From Nocardia transvalensis (GTDB taxonomy: Bacteria > Actinomycetota > Actinomycetes > Mycobacteriales > Mycobacteriaceae), in assembly GCF_015477765.1 (NCBI RefSeq), contig NZ_JADLQQ010000003.1, forward strand, positions 558,001 to 622,000: 64,000 nucleotides of DNA. The letters run 5' to 3'. This document shows, piece by piece, positions 17,901 to 25,787 of the stretch. The position numbers and the translations under genes were made by a program. The notes beneath the pieces were generated by a model. The model ran no database searches and was not told where the DNA came from. It worked only from the letters and a program-made list of their open reading frames with translations. Each line of letters begins with the position of its first letter. Positions within the stretch are counted from its first letter, which is position 1.

Positions 17901-19172
17901 ATGACCATGCGCATCGGAGCGCTTGTGCGGGGCGCGGGATTGGCTCTCGCGACCGCGATCACGCTCGGTTTCGGCACCGCGGGAACGGCGGTGGCGGCGG
18001 ATGAACTCGATCGATATCTGGACCTGCCGCTGGTCAATCGCAACGCGGCCCAGATGCCCGGCGGGGTCAACCCCGAATTGCCGTATGACGAGGCCGAACT
18101 CGGCCGCCTGCTGGACCGGGCGCGCGCGGAAGGGGTCGCGCCCACGCGCTATTCGGCGCTGCTGTACCAGTATTGGCTCGTCGATGTGACGAACAAGGCG
18201 GGCATCGACCTCGCCTCCTGGAATCCGCGAAACGGGGTGCAGGCCAACCGGGACAACCTCATCAAGTCCTACCGCTACTACGAGAATCTGCAGCTGGACC
18301 ACCGCGAACTGCAGTGGGCGGGTATGGGCGGTCAGGTCGGCGCCGACTTCGGCGGCGGGATGATCGACTTCGAGTTGATGAGCAACATCTACGACCTGCC
18401 CGGTATCGCCAATGCCTCCCGCACCGTCATCAGCGCGGTCGAGCAGGCCGCCGGTCCGCAGGCGGTGGCGATGCTGCCGGAGGGATTGCGCGCGCTCGCC
18501 GAGGCCGGGACGCAGATCCTGCCCGAGGATCTGCACTGGATTCTGGGCATGATCCTGGTGATGCAGAAGAACATCTTCAGCGATCTCATGCCCATGCACG
18601 ACGCCTACGTCACCGGCGGGCTGCCGGCGCTGGAGGAATTCGAGGCGGCGGGACTGTTCGGTGACGACATCATGGGCGCCTGGCGCGATGTCGCCTCCGG
18701 CGACCACGATCGGATCTCCGCGGGCAATGCCGCCCTGCTGCGCCGCGAACAGCAGTGGGCGGTCGGCGCGCAGTGGGATGAAACCCGCGCATACAAGGGC
18801 AGTGTCGGCGAGGCCATCACCTACCTCAGCGGTGCGGCCGGTTCGCCGTCGGTGGCCGGGGTGGTGCCGCCGCGCGAATTCCGGCCCGTGCGCATCCCGT
18901 TCACCGGCTCCGACGGCCGCCCCATGCAACTGGTGCTGCCGCTGCCGAGCTGGAATTGGTCGGAATTCGAACCGCGCTGGGCCTACATCACCTCCGAGTT
19001 GCTGCCGAAGTACCACTTCCAGGTCGAGCACAATTGGCCCGCACTGGAAGCCACCATGCGCACGCCCTACGAGGTCCAGCTGGAATCGCACCGCCCACTG
19101 TTGAACATCCCGCAGCTGCTGCTGTCCGCGGCGAACGAGCTGCGCGTGGAACCTGCCGATCAGGGAGTCTGA
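17901..19172 (+). CDS. Exported protein of unknown function
   Basis: A 423-residue protein with a clear signal peptide (about residues 1-32, ending GTAVAA before DELDRYLDLP). The mature part is soluble and rich in Trp, Tyr and Glu, with long helices. The segment YRYYENLQLDHRELQWAGM followed by FGGGMIDFEL is distinctive and faintly recalls DUF2515-type proteins, but I cannot name the family. The first gene of a putative operon, it ends two bases before the TTG of a lipase-fold gene, whose ribosome site lies inside its 3' end. The start at 17901 follows GGAAGG; an ATG two codons later is an alternative. A partner function with the next gene product is plausible but unproven. Confidence 0.75.
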   Translation: MTMRIGALVRGAGLALATAITLGFGTAGTAVAADELDRYLDLPLVNRNAAQMPGGVNPELPYDEAELGRLLDRARAEGVAPTRYSALLYQYWLVDVTNKAGIDLASWNPRNGVQANRDNLIKSYRYYENLQLDHRELQWAGMGGQVGADFGGGMIDFELMSNIYDLPGIANASRTVISAVEQAAGPQAVAMLPEGLRALAEAGTQILPEDLHWILGMILVMQKNIFSDLMPMHDAYVTGGLPALEEFEAAGLFGDDIMGAWRDVASGDHDRISAGNAALLRREQQWAVGAQWDETRAYKGSVGEAITYLSGAAGSPSVAGVVPPREFRPVRIPFTGSDGRPMQLVLPLPSWNWSEFEPRWAYITSELLPKYHFQVEHNWPALEATMRTPYEVQLESHRPLLNIPQLLLSAANELRVEPADQGV

Positions 19173-19173
19173 A

Positions 19174-20529
19174 TTGCGTCGACGTACTCTCGCCACGGTG
19201 ATCTCTGCCCTGGCGATCTCGCTGGGTGTCACGGGAACGGCCGTGGCCGAACCGGATGCCCCGCAGCCCCCGGGCGACGTGCAGACCAGCACGCCGGGCC
19301 TGGACCGGGTGTTCAACGGTTTCGTCGTCGGATCGATCCAGAACGCGACGCCCGCGTCACCGCAGGAATCGTTCCAGGCGTTGATGTTCGACGATCCGTT
19401 CTATCAGGAGCCGCCGCTGCGCGGTGACGAGAAGCCGGGCACGGTGCTGAAGGCCAAGCCGGTGGACGTCATGTTCCTCGGGAACAAGCCCGGCACCGTG
19501 GAGGCGTACAAGCTCATGTACGTCACCACCGGTGTCGACGGCGTCACGCCCGTCATCAGCACCGGCATTCTGATGATCCCGCGCGACGGCAAGCCGAATT
19601 CCGAACGCAAGCTGATCTCCTATCAGGAGGCCAACGACAGCGTCGGCTGGTCGTGCCACCCCAGCACCCAGTGGACCGGCGGTGATCCGCTCGACGGCTC
19701 GTCCTGGTCGGCGCTGGGCCCGCTCGCGCTGATGTTCGGCAAGGGCTATGCGGTGATGATCTCCGACGTCGGCAACGACGGTGACCGCCGCCCACACGGT
19801 GTGTTCGCGGGTAAATTCGCCGCGCACGCCCAGCTCGACGGGGTACGGGCGGCGCTGAATCATCGTGAGGCCGGGCTCGATCCGAATGCGCAGGTGGCGC
19901 TGTTCGGTATCGCAGGCGGGGGCGTGGGCGCGGGATTCTCCGCCGAGATGCAGCCGGAGTACGCGCCCGAGCTGAACGTGAAATCGGCCGTGCTGGAGGG
20001 CATGGTGGTCAACCAGCGCAACTTCATGCGGGTGGCCAACGGCTCGGTCGGCTCCGGTTTCGCCTTCGCGACGCTGCTCGGGCTCGAACCGTGGTATCCG
20101 GAGATGAAGCTGGACGAGAAGCTGAACCCGGCCGGACTGGGTATCGCGAATCTGTTCCGGACGCAATGCCAGACGCCCGCCTACTTCGGCATGCCGTTCG
20201 TGCCGTTGGCCGGGCTGTTCAACACGGGCCGCAATCCCGCCGACGAACCGGACTTCCAGGCGGTCTTCGACGACAACGAACTCGGCAAGTCCGGGACGCC
20301 GAAGGCGAAGGTGCTCATCGCCTCCTGCGCCGCCGACGATTCGTTCATGTCGCTGGTGCCCGCCCGGGATTCGCGCGAGCTGGCCGACAAGTACCGTGCG
20401 CAGGGTGCGGATGTCAGCTACCAGCCGACCAACTGCAGCATGGTGCGCATGCTGACCGATCTGTACGGCTGGGGCACCGACCTGTTCGGCATGCAGACGA
20501 TCGACTGGCTGGACAGCAAGTTCGACTGA
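19174..20529 (+). CDS. Secreted LIP-family lipase-like protein lacking catalytic Ser and His
   Basis: The 451-residue protein has a signal peptide (cleavage near TAVAEPDA) and the fold of secretory lipases (LIP family). In that family the nucleophile sits in GYSxGG; here the aligned stretch is FGIAGGGVGAG, with Ala247 at the Ser position. The catalytic His normally found near the C-terminus has no counterpart, since the last 150 residues contain no His. An acidic AADDSF stretch remains. I therefore call it a probable pseudoenzyme that may bind lipid or a partner. The start is a TTG at 19174 with GGGAG upstream, coupled to the preceding gene; a 29-codon gene follows. Confidence 0.8.
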   Translation: MRRRTLATVISALAISLGVTGTAVAEPDAPQPPGDVQTSTPGLDRVFNGFVVGSIQNATPASPQESFQALMFDDPFYQEPPLRGDEKPGTVLKAKPVDVMFLGNKPGTVEAYKLMYVTTGVDGVTPVISTGILMIPRDGKPNSERKLISYQEANDSVGWSCHPSTQWTGGDPLDGSSWSALGPLALMFGKGYAVMISDVGNDGDRRPHGVFAGKFAAHAQLDGVRAALNHREAGLDPNAQVALFGIAGGGVGAGFSAEMQPEYAPELNVKSAVLEGMVVNQRNFMRVANGSVGSGFAFATLLGLEPWYPEMKLDEKLNPAGLGIANLFRTQCQTPAYFGMPFVPLAGLFNTGRNPADEPDFQAVFDDNELGKSGTPKAKVLIASCAADDSFMSLVPARDSRELADKYRAQGADVSYQPTNCSMVRMLTDLYGWGTDLFGMQTIDWLDSKFD

Positions 20530-20544
20530 GGGAGTAGTAGTTCC

Positions 20545-20634
20545 ATGGCATTTCTGACAGGCGCGGCATACCTGTTCTTCTTCGGCCCGCTCGCGGTATT
20601 GAAACTGGGTTTGCAGGCGCTGCACCTGGCGTAG
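20545..20634 (+). CDS. 29-residue membrane microprotein
   Basis: An ATG at 20545 preceded by GAGGGAG, which overlaps the lipase stop codon, opens a 29-codon frame ending TAG. The product begins MAFLTGAAYLFFFGPLAVLK and continues LGLQALHLA. It is one hydrophobic helix with aromatic residues and a single Lys, as in small membrane peptides that bind a larger protein. Its ribosome binding site, its short gap to the lipase gene and the hairpin element directly after its stop support reality. Nothing about function is known to me. Confidence 0.6.
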   Translation: MAFLTGAAYLFFFGPLAVLKLGLQALHLA

Positions 20635-20725
20635 TCCCCGGCCAAAAGCACGCCGGGGAACACGAAAAGGTAAAGCACGCCGGGGAACACGAAGAGGTAA
20701 AGCGCGCCGGAATGACGAAAGACGA
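20635..20725 (+). repeat. Dispersed hairpin element, copy 3, expanded as tandem repeat
   Basis: Directly after the microprotein stop comes TCCCCGGC, loop CAAAAGCAC, GCCGGGGA. From 20645 a 27-base unit beginning AAAGCACGCCGGGGAACACG repeats twice with one difference, and a third, diverged copy starts at 20699. Confidence 0.75.
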
Positions 20726-20754
20726 AGGGCGGTGGGACAACCCACCGCCCTTCG
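20723..20754. terminator. Bidirectional terminator hairpin
   Basis: A perfect 14-bp stem (20723-20736 with 20741-20754, core GAAGGGCGGTGGG) with loop ACAA separates the exported-protein operon from the convergent dehydrogenase gene. Confidence 0.8.
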
Positions 20755-20768
20755 CTCACTTCTTCCCC

Positions 20769-21797
20769 TTACTTGCCCGGCAGCTCGTTGTGGCCGCCGA
20801 AGGCCTTGCGCATGGCGGAGAGGACCTTGTCGGCGTAGACGGCCTCGCCGCGCGAGGAGAACCGCTGATACAGCGCCGCCGACAGCACCGGCGCGGGCAC
20901 ACCCTCGTCGATGGCGGCGTGAATGGTCCAGCGGCCCTCGCCGGAGTCCGACACCCGGCCGCCGAACGTGCTCAGCTCCGGATCGTTGTGCAGCGCCTGC
21001 GCGGTCAGGTCCAGCAGCCAGGATGCGACCACCGAGCCGCGCCGCCAGACCTCGGTCACCTCCGGCACATTGATGTCGTACTGGTAGTACTCCGGATTCT
21101 CCATCGGAGTCTCCTCGGCGGAGTGCTCCTCGATGAGCACCTTGCCGATATTGGCCTTGTGCAGAATGTTCATGCCCTCGGCATAGGCGGCCATGGCGCC
21201 GTACTCGATGCCGTTGTGCACCATCTTCACGAAGTGACCCGCACCCGCCGGGCCGCAGTGCAGGTAGCCCTGCTCGGCCGGGGACGGCTCGCCGGTGCGG
21301 CCGGGCGTGCGCGGCGCGGCGTCCACGCCGGGCGCGATCGACTTCAGCAGCGGCTCGAGATGCTGCACCTGCTCGGCCTCGCCGCCGATCATCAGGCAGT
21401 AGCCGCGCTCGAGGCCCCACACGCCGCCCGAGGTGCCGATGTCGAGGTAGTGAATGCCCTTGGGCGCCAGTTCCTTCGCCCGCTTGATGTCCTCGTGGTA
21501 GCGGCTGTTGCCGCCGTCGATGATGATGTCGCCGGGCTCGAGCAGTTCGGCCACCTGATCGATGACGGCGCCGGTGGCACCGGCCGGAATCATCACCCAC
21601 ACGACGCGCGGCTTCTCCAGCAGGGCGACGAACGTCTTGTAGTCGGTGGCGCCCTGGAAGTTGTCACCCAGTTCGGCGGTGAACTCCTTGATCTGCTCCT
21701 CGTGGCGGGAATACCCGACCGCGGTGTGCCCGTCGCGGACGATGCGCCGCACGATGTTGGCGCCCATCCGGCCGAGCCCGATCATTCCCAGCTGCAT
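20769..21797 (-). CDS. gnd: 6-phosphogluconate dehydrogenase, decarboxylating (short form)
   Basis: A 342-residue enzyme with the Rossmann motif GLGRMGANIVRR at the N-terminus, the substrate motif DGGNSRYHEDIKRAKEL, and the catalytic Lys in GPAGAGHFVKMVHNGIEYG. It oxidises 6-phosphogluconate to ribulose 5-phosphate and CO2 in the pentose phosphate pathway. The length places it in the short, often NAD-using or F420-independent actinobacterial group rather than the 470-residue enteric type; cofactor preference is not certain from sequence. The ATG at 21797 lies six bases after GAGGAG and gives the canonical MQLGMIGLGRMG start. Confidence 0.9.
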   Translation of the reverse strand: MQLGMIGLGRMGANIVRRIVRDGHTAVGYSRHEEQIKEFTAELGDNFQGATDYKTFVALLEKPRVVWVMIPAGATGAVIDQVAELLEPGDIIIDGGNSRYHEDIKRAKELAPKGIHYLDIGTSGGVWGLERGYCLMIGGEAEQVQHLEPLLKSIAPGVDAAPRTPGRTGEPSPAEQGYLHCGPAGAGHFVKMVHNGIEYGAMAAYAEGMNILHKANIGKVLIEEHSAEETPMENPEYYQYDINVPEVTEVWRRGSVVASWLLDLTAQALHNDPELSTFGGRVSDSGEGRWTIHAAIDEGVPAPVLSAALYQRFSSRGEAVYADKVLSAMRKAFGGHNELPGK

Positions 21798-21980
21798 ACT
21801 CATCTCCTCGAGTCGTCCGAGCCCCGGCAGGTCCGAGCTCTCGCCTCGATTCTCCTCGCCCGCCGAATCGAGCTGCCGCGGGCCCGTGGACACCCGGCCC
21901 GCCCCCGTGGATGCCCAGAATTTCTCCGGTCTCCGCGCGAAGCGGTGTAACGCTGCGGCCGGGCCGCCGATAATCAGATC

Positions 21981-22027
21981 GGCTCCGCGCAGTTGCCAGA
22001 CCCCCGACCCGGCAACCGCGCGGGGCC
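21981..22027. terminator. GC-rich hairpin with flanking T run
   Basis: Bases 21981-21997 and 22011-22027 pair at 15 of 17 positions, followed by TTTTT on the plus strand. It lies between two minus-strand genes, so the T run is on the less useful side; termination of the DUF4185 transcript is possible but unproven. Confidence 0.4.
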
Positions 22028-22064
22028 TTTTTCGCAGGCCTCGGATGCCTCGGATTCCTGTGCC

Positions 22065-23150
22065 TCAGAGCGGCGTACGCATCAGTACCACGTTGTACTG
22101 GTTGTGGATGCCCAGCGCGAAATACAGGTCGCTGCCGGTCTGGTACGGGTAGATCATCGGCGCGTAGGCGGTGGGCAGATCGCGGGCGTCGATCAGGACG
22201 CGCGGCTGGCTCCACGGGCCCTCCGGGGCGGGCGCGGTCCGCAGCACCACCGAGTTGAACGGATCGGTGGTGAGCATCACGTACTGGCCCAGATGCTGAT
22301 TCCACATCACCGACAGCTCGCCCACGCCGCCGACGATCGGCTTGGCGAGGTTGGCGTCCTTCGGTTTCCACGCGCCGCCGTCCCAGTACTCGTAGGCGTC
22401 GAGGTTGGCGATATCGGCCTCCTTGACGCGGGAGACGAAGCCCGGATTGTCGCGGCCCGAGGGGGTGCCGAACTTGTAGACGTAGCCGTCGGCCTTGACG
22501 AAGGCCGCCTGCTGGAAGTTCTGGAAGCCGTGCTCGTTCGCCCGGCGGGTGGTCGGCAGCTGGGCCCAGGTCTGTCCGTCGTCTCCGGAGACGGCGAGGG
22601 TGGAGTAGTTGGTGTCCCAGTGGCCGTCGGTCCCCCATTCGCGCACCGACATCATGCTCATGTACTGCACACCGCCCACGGAGACGCCCGCGGTCGGAAT
22701 GAAACTGATCTCGACGCCCGGAATCTTCGGACTGGGCAACGGGTTGTCGACGAAGCTGGTGTAGCGCACGCCGTCGGTGGGAGCGGCGCCGGCCGGGCTG
22801 CGGAACAGCACATTGGAACGCCACGCCCACATGCTGCCGGCCAGCAGATTCGGCATTCCCAGTCCGGCGGTGTCGCCGAAGGCGGTGAGCATCTGCCCGC
22901 GGCCGTCGTCCCACATGATGCCCAGATCGGTGCCGAGCACATTGCTGTTCTCGGTGCGGTTCGGGCTGGCCATGCCGGTGAGCTGGAACACCGCCTGGGT
23001 GGGTCCGGGCAGATGCGGCAGGCCGGTGGTGCCGTTGAGGACCGGAATCGGATTGATGTTGTTGGGGTCCGCTCCCGCGGGTGATGCCGCGACCGCCGCG
23101 AGGGTGACCGCCGCGCAGGCTCCGGCAAGTGCGGACAGCGATCGTTTCAT
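22065..23150 (-). CDS. Secreted DUF4185 protein, endo-D-arabinanase (GH183) type
   Basis: This 361-residue protein has a signal peptide (residues about 1-27, ending SPAGA) and one DUF4185 domain filling the rest. Visible family stretches are GDTAGLGMPNLLAGSMWAWR, YKFGTPSGRDNPGF, and LSVMWNQHLGQYVMLTTDPF. DUF4185 has a beta-propeller fold and members were reclassified as glycoside hydrolase family 183, endo-D-arabinanases acting on arabinogalactan or lipoarabinomannan. Activity of this copy is inferred. A paralogue lies at 29804. The ATG at 23150 gives a good signal peptide. It is divergent from the first GGDEF gene. Confidence 0.85.
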   Translation of the reverse strand: MKRSLSALAGACAAVTLAAVAASPAGADPNNINPIPVLNGTTGLPHLPGPTQAVFQLTGMASPNRTENSNVLGTDLGIMWDDGRGQMLTAFGDTAGLGMPNLLAGSMWAWRSNVLFRSPAGAAPTDGVRYTSFVDNPLPSPKIPGVEISFIPTAGVSVGGVQYMSMMSVREWGTDGHWDTNYSTLAVSGDDGQTWAQLPTTRRANEHGFQNFQQAAFVKADGYVYKFGTPSGRDNPGFVSRVKEADIANLDAYEYWDGGAWKPKDANLAKPIVGGVGELSVMWNQHLGQYVMLTTDPFNSVVLRTAPAPEGPWSQPRVLIDARDLPTAYAPMIYPYQTGSDLYFALGIHNQYNVVLMRTPL

Positions 23151-23372
23151 GTGGCGTATTCTGCCCGCTTTCGGCCATCGATGCGGCGCACGTTCAGCGC
23201 TAGGTTGGTCACAGACACATGTTCTCGATCGAGACGGTGTGCTTCCATGTGAGAGATCCGGTGAAGGCTAAACTTCATCCGCGTTTCGAAGCAGTCTCCT
23301 GTCCGTGCGGTACCCGACAGGCCCGTAAGCCCCCCCTTGTTCGTCGTCGATGCAAGGCGGTACCACCCGAAA

Positions 23373-24533
23373 ATGAGTAACAGCCGTTCGATCGTTCGAG
23401 CCTGGTGGCGTGACCGGGTCGATTATCGCTGGCTGCTGGACACCTTCGAATCGCATTCCGCGCTCGCGCCGATGAAATTCATGACCGGTGTAGGGGGTGC
23501 GGTGCTGCTCGTGATCACCGTGCTGAGCTGGCTGTCGCGTTCGGGGTCCAGCGGGCCGGTGGGCGCGATCGTGAGCGGGCTGGTCTCGCTGCTGGCCGCG
23601 GCGTGGGCGGTGCGCTGGTGGTTTCTCCCGTGGCCGAGTCAAACCGAATCGCTGATCTGGGTGGCCCTGGCCGATATCGCCTCGCCCGCCAACTGCCTGC
23701 CCGAACACAACCGCCTCTACGGGGCGCTGGGTTCGATTCTGCTGGTGGTGATCGGCGGATACGTGACGATCTTCCACGGCCCGCGCATGCTCGCGCTGCA
23801 CGTCGGCTGGTCGCTGCTGGTGATCATGGTGCTGGCGGTGCGGATGCTGATGGGCGGGCCCGCGGAGAGCGAACTGGTGAAAGGCGACGTCGCCCTGGCG
23901 GCCGCCGTCGTGCTGATCATGGTCGCCGCCACGGTGGTCGTCCTGCCCCCGGTGCACTTCTGTCATTGGCTGCTGCGCCGCGACGCCCTGTCCGACCCGC
24001 TGACGATGCTGCTGAATCGGCGCGGGCTCGACTACTACCTGTCGCGCTATATCCGAGCCGGTTCCCCCGCGGACCGCGACGCGTACGTGATCACCCTGGA
24101 CCTGGATCGGTTCAAGACGGTCAACGACACCTTCGGGCATGCCTTCGGCGACGAGGTGCTGGTGAGCACCGCGGAGCGATTGCGGGGCGCCGCCGCATCC
24201 GACGCCGTCATCGCGCGCAACGGCGGCGAGGAGTTCGTCGTGATCGGTTGCCTGCGGGACGAGAGCATCCGCGAGATCGCCGAGCGGCTGCGGCGAGCCA
24301 TCGAGACGATGCACGATCTGCCGGTGCGGATCACCGCCAGCGTCGGTGCGGCCGTCGCCGATGCCGCGGTACACACCGAGAGCGAGCGAGAGCAGCTCGC
24401 GCGCCGGTTGTTTCGCGCCTCCGACATCGCCATGTACCAGGCAAAACGCCTGGGTGGCAACGCCGTGGTCATCGCCGATCCGGAGGAGCGGAACGAGGTC
24501 CCGGCGCGCCTGCGCGCACCCGGGACGGCGTGA
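23373..24533 (+). CDS. Membrane-bound GGDEF protein, probable diguanylate cyclase (copy 1)
   Basis: A 386-residue protein with about six N-terminal membrane helices (residues about 35-205), then a GGDEF domain. The active-site loop is RNGGEEFVV, intact, and the Mg and GTP sites TLDLDRFKTVNDTFGH are complete, so synthesis of cyclic di-GMP is likely. The inhibitory RxxD I-site five residues before GGEEF is absent. The membrane part is not a known sensor family; it may sense the membrane or a small ligand. The ATG at 23373 is preferred over an upstream GTG-type start because the next 30 residues match the paralogue at 24651. Confidence 0.85.
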   Translation: MSNSRSIVRAWWRDRVDYRWLLDTFESHSALAPMKFMTGVGGAVLLVITVLSWLSRSGSSGPVGAIVSGLVSLLAAAWAVRWWFLPWPSQTESLIWVALADIASPANCLPEHNRLYGALGSILLVVIGGYVTIFHGPRMLALHVGWSLLVIMVLAVRMLMGGPAESELVKGDVALAAAVVLIMVAATVVVLPPVHFCHWLLRRDALSDPLTMLLNRRGLDYYLSRYIRAGSPADRDAYVITLDLDRFKTVNDTFGHAFGDEVLVSTAERLRGAAASDAVIARNGGEEFVVIGCLRDESIREIAERLRRAIETMHDLPVRITASVGAAVADAAVHTESEREQLARRLFRASDIAMYQAKRLGGNAVVIADPEERNEVPARLRAPGTA

Positions 24534-24650
24534 CGTCGCAGGGTGATCCGCTCCCCGATCTAGCCGCTACCGCGAGTTACAGCTAATATCTGGTAATCGG
24601 CGGACAGCCGGATGCGCAGACCCTTGCGGGTGATACGAGGCGGTGGCCCG

Positions 24651-25760
24651 ATGACCGACAGCAGCGCGATCTTTCGAGCCTGGGCACGCGACCGGGTCGA
24701 CTACGACTCGATGGTGCGGACGCTAGAGTCCCATGCGGCGCTCGCCCCGATGAAGACCATGATCGGGTCGGGCGGCATCGTGATGTTGCTGATCACGGTA
24801 CTGGCGGCGGCGTCGCCGACGGGTCAGACCGGGCCGGTGGGCCTGACGCAGGCCGCCGTCGCGGCCACGCTCGCCGGGCTGTGGACACTGCGATGGTGGT
24901 TGTTTCCGTGGCCACGCGAAGGGGAGTCGCTGATGTGGGTGGCCCTCGTCGACCTCCTCATCACCGCCAACAACATGAGTGTTTCCGATCGTTTGCTGGG
25001 AGCGCTCGGGATCGTTCTGCTGGTGACGACCGGGGCCTATGTCGCGATCTTCCACGGCACGCGGATGCTCGGCTTGCACCTGGTCTGGTCGCTGCTGTCG
25101 ATCGTGGTGGTGACCGCCATGATGGTGCTCGGCCACGGGCACGGGGCGGGTGACATCCCCCTGGGAGTGGGGACCTTCTTGGCCAATATCGTGGTGCTCA
25201 TCGTCGTGCTACCGGTCGTGCAGTTCTTCAACTGGCTGGTGTGGCTGGACGCGTTGTCCGATCCGCTCACCGGGTTGCTGAATCGGCGCGGACTGGACTC
25301 GCAGGCACAGCGTTTCTTCGGGCCGGACGGCCGCGGGGATGTCTACGTGGTGACGCTCGACCTGGACCGGTTCAAGTCGGTCAACGACACCTTCGGGCAC
25401 TCCACCGGTGACGAGGTGCTGGTCCGCACGGCGGATTGCCTGCGCGCCGCGTCTCCGTCCGGGGCGGTCGTCGCGCGCACAGGCGGCGAGGAGTTCGCGG
25501 TCGTGGGTCGCCTGTGCGGACAGACCGTCGACGCCGTGGCCGAGCGGCTGCGGCATGCGATCGAGGCCATGGCCGACCTGCCGGTCGCCATCACCGCCAG
25601 CGTCGGAGCCGCGGTATGTGAACCGACCCGGGCCGCGATCTCGCGCAAAGACCTGTTCTGCCGGTCGGATTCGGCGATGTACCGAGCGAAAAGCCTGGGC
25701 GGCAACACCGTTGTGGTCGCCGTACCCGACCCGACGACGAAGGCCCCGCTGCCGCGCTAG
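24651..25760 (+). CDS. Membrane-bound GGDEF protein, probable diguanylate cyclase (copy 2)
   Basis: A 369-residue tandem paralogue of the preceding protein. The N-termini match in both copies (FRAWARDRVDYDSMVRTLES against VRAWWRDRVDYRWLLDTFES), followed by six membrane segments and a GGDEF domain with intact RTGGEEFAV and TLDLDRFKSVNDTFGH. The I-site RxxD is missing here also. The two genes are 117 bases apart, so they may be a tandem duplication that now senses different inputs. The ATG at 24651 follows GAGGCGG. The 3' end is part of the terminator stem. Confidence 0.85.
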   Translation: MTDSSAIFRAWARDRVDYDSMVRTLESHAALAPMKTMIGSGGIVMLLITVLAAASPTGQTGPVGLTQAAVAATLAGLWTLRWWLFPWPREGESLMWVALVDLLITANNMSVSDRLLGALGIVLLVTTGAYVAIFHGTRMLGLHLVWSLLSIVVVTAMMVLGHGHGAGDIPLGVGTFLANIVVLIVVLPVVQFFNWLVWLDALSDPLTGLLNRRGLDSQAQRFFGPDGRGDVYVVTLDLDRFKSVNDTFGHSTGDEVLVRTADCLRAASPSGAVVARTGGEEFAVVGRLCGQTVDAVAERLRHAIEAMADLPVAITASVGAAVCEPTRAAISRKDLFCRSDSAMYRAKSLGGNTVVVAVPDPTTKAPLPR

Positions 25761-25776
25761 GCAACGGGGCCTTCGT
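25737..25776. terminator. Bidirectional terminator overlapping the GGDEF 3' end
   Basis: A perfect 12-bp stem, ACGAAGGCCCCG (25737-25748) with its complement at 25765-25776, brackets the stop codon of the second GGDEF gene and faces the stop of fadE5. Confidence 0.75.
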
Positions 25777-25787
25777 AGGCGATCACA

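Noticed and set aside
20635..20725. CRISPR array
   Set aside because: The 27-base units are directly adjacent without spacers, so this is a tandem repeat.
24612..24650. Longer start for the second GGDEF protein
   Set aside because: The 13 extra residues are basic with no match in the paralogue, while the ATG at 24651 follows a Shine-Dalgarno-like GAGGCGG.
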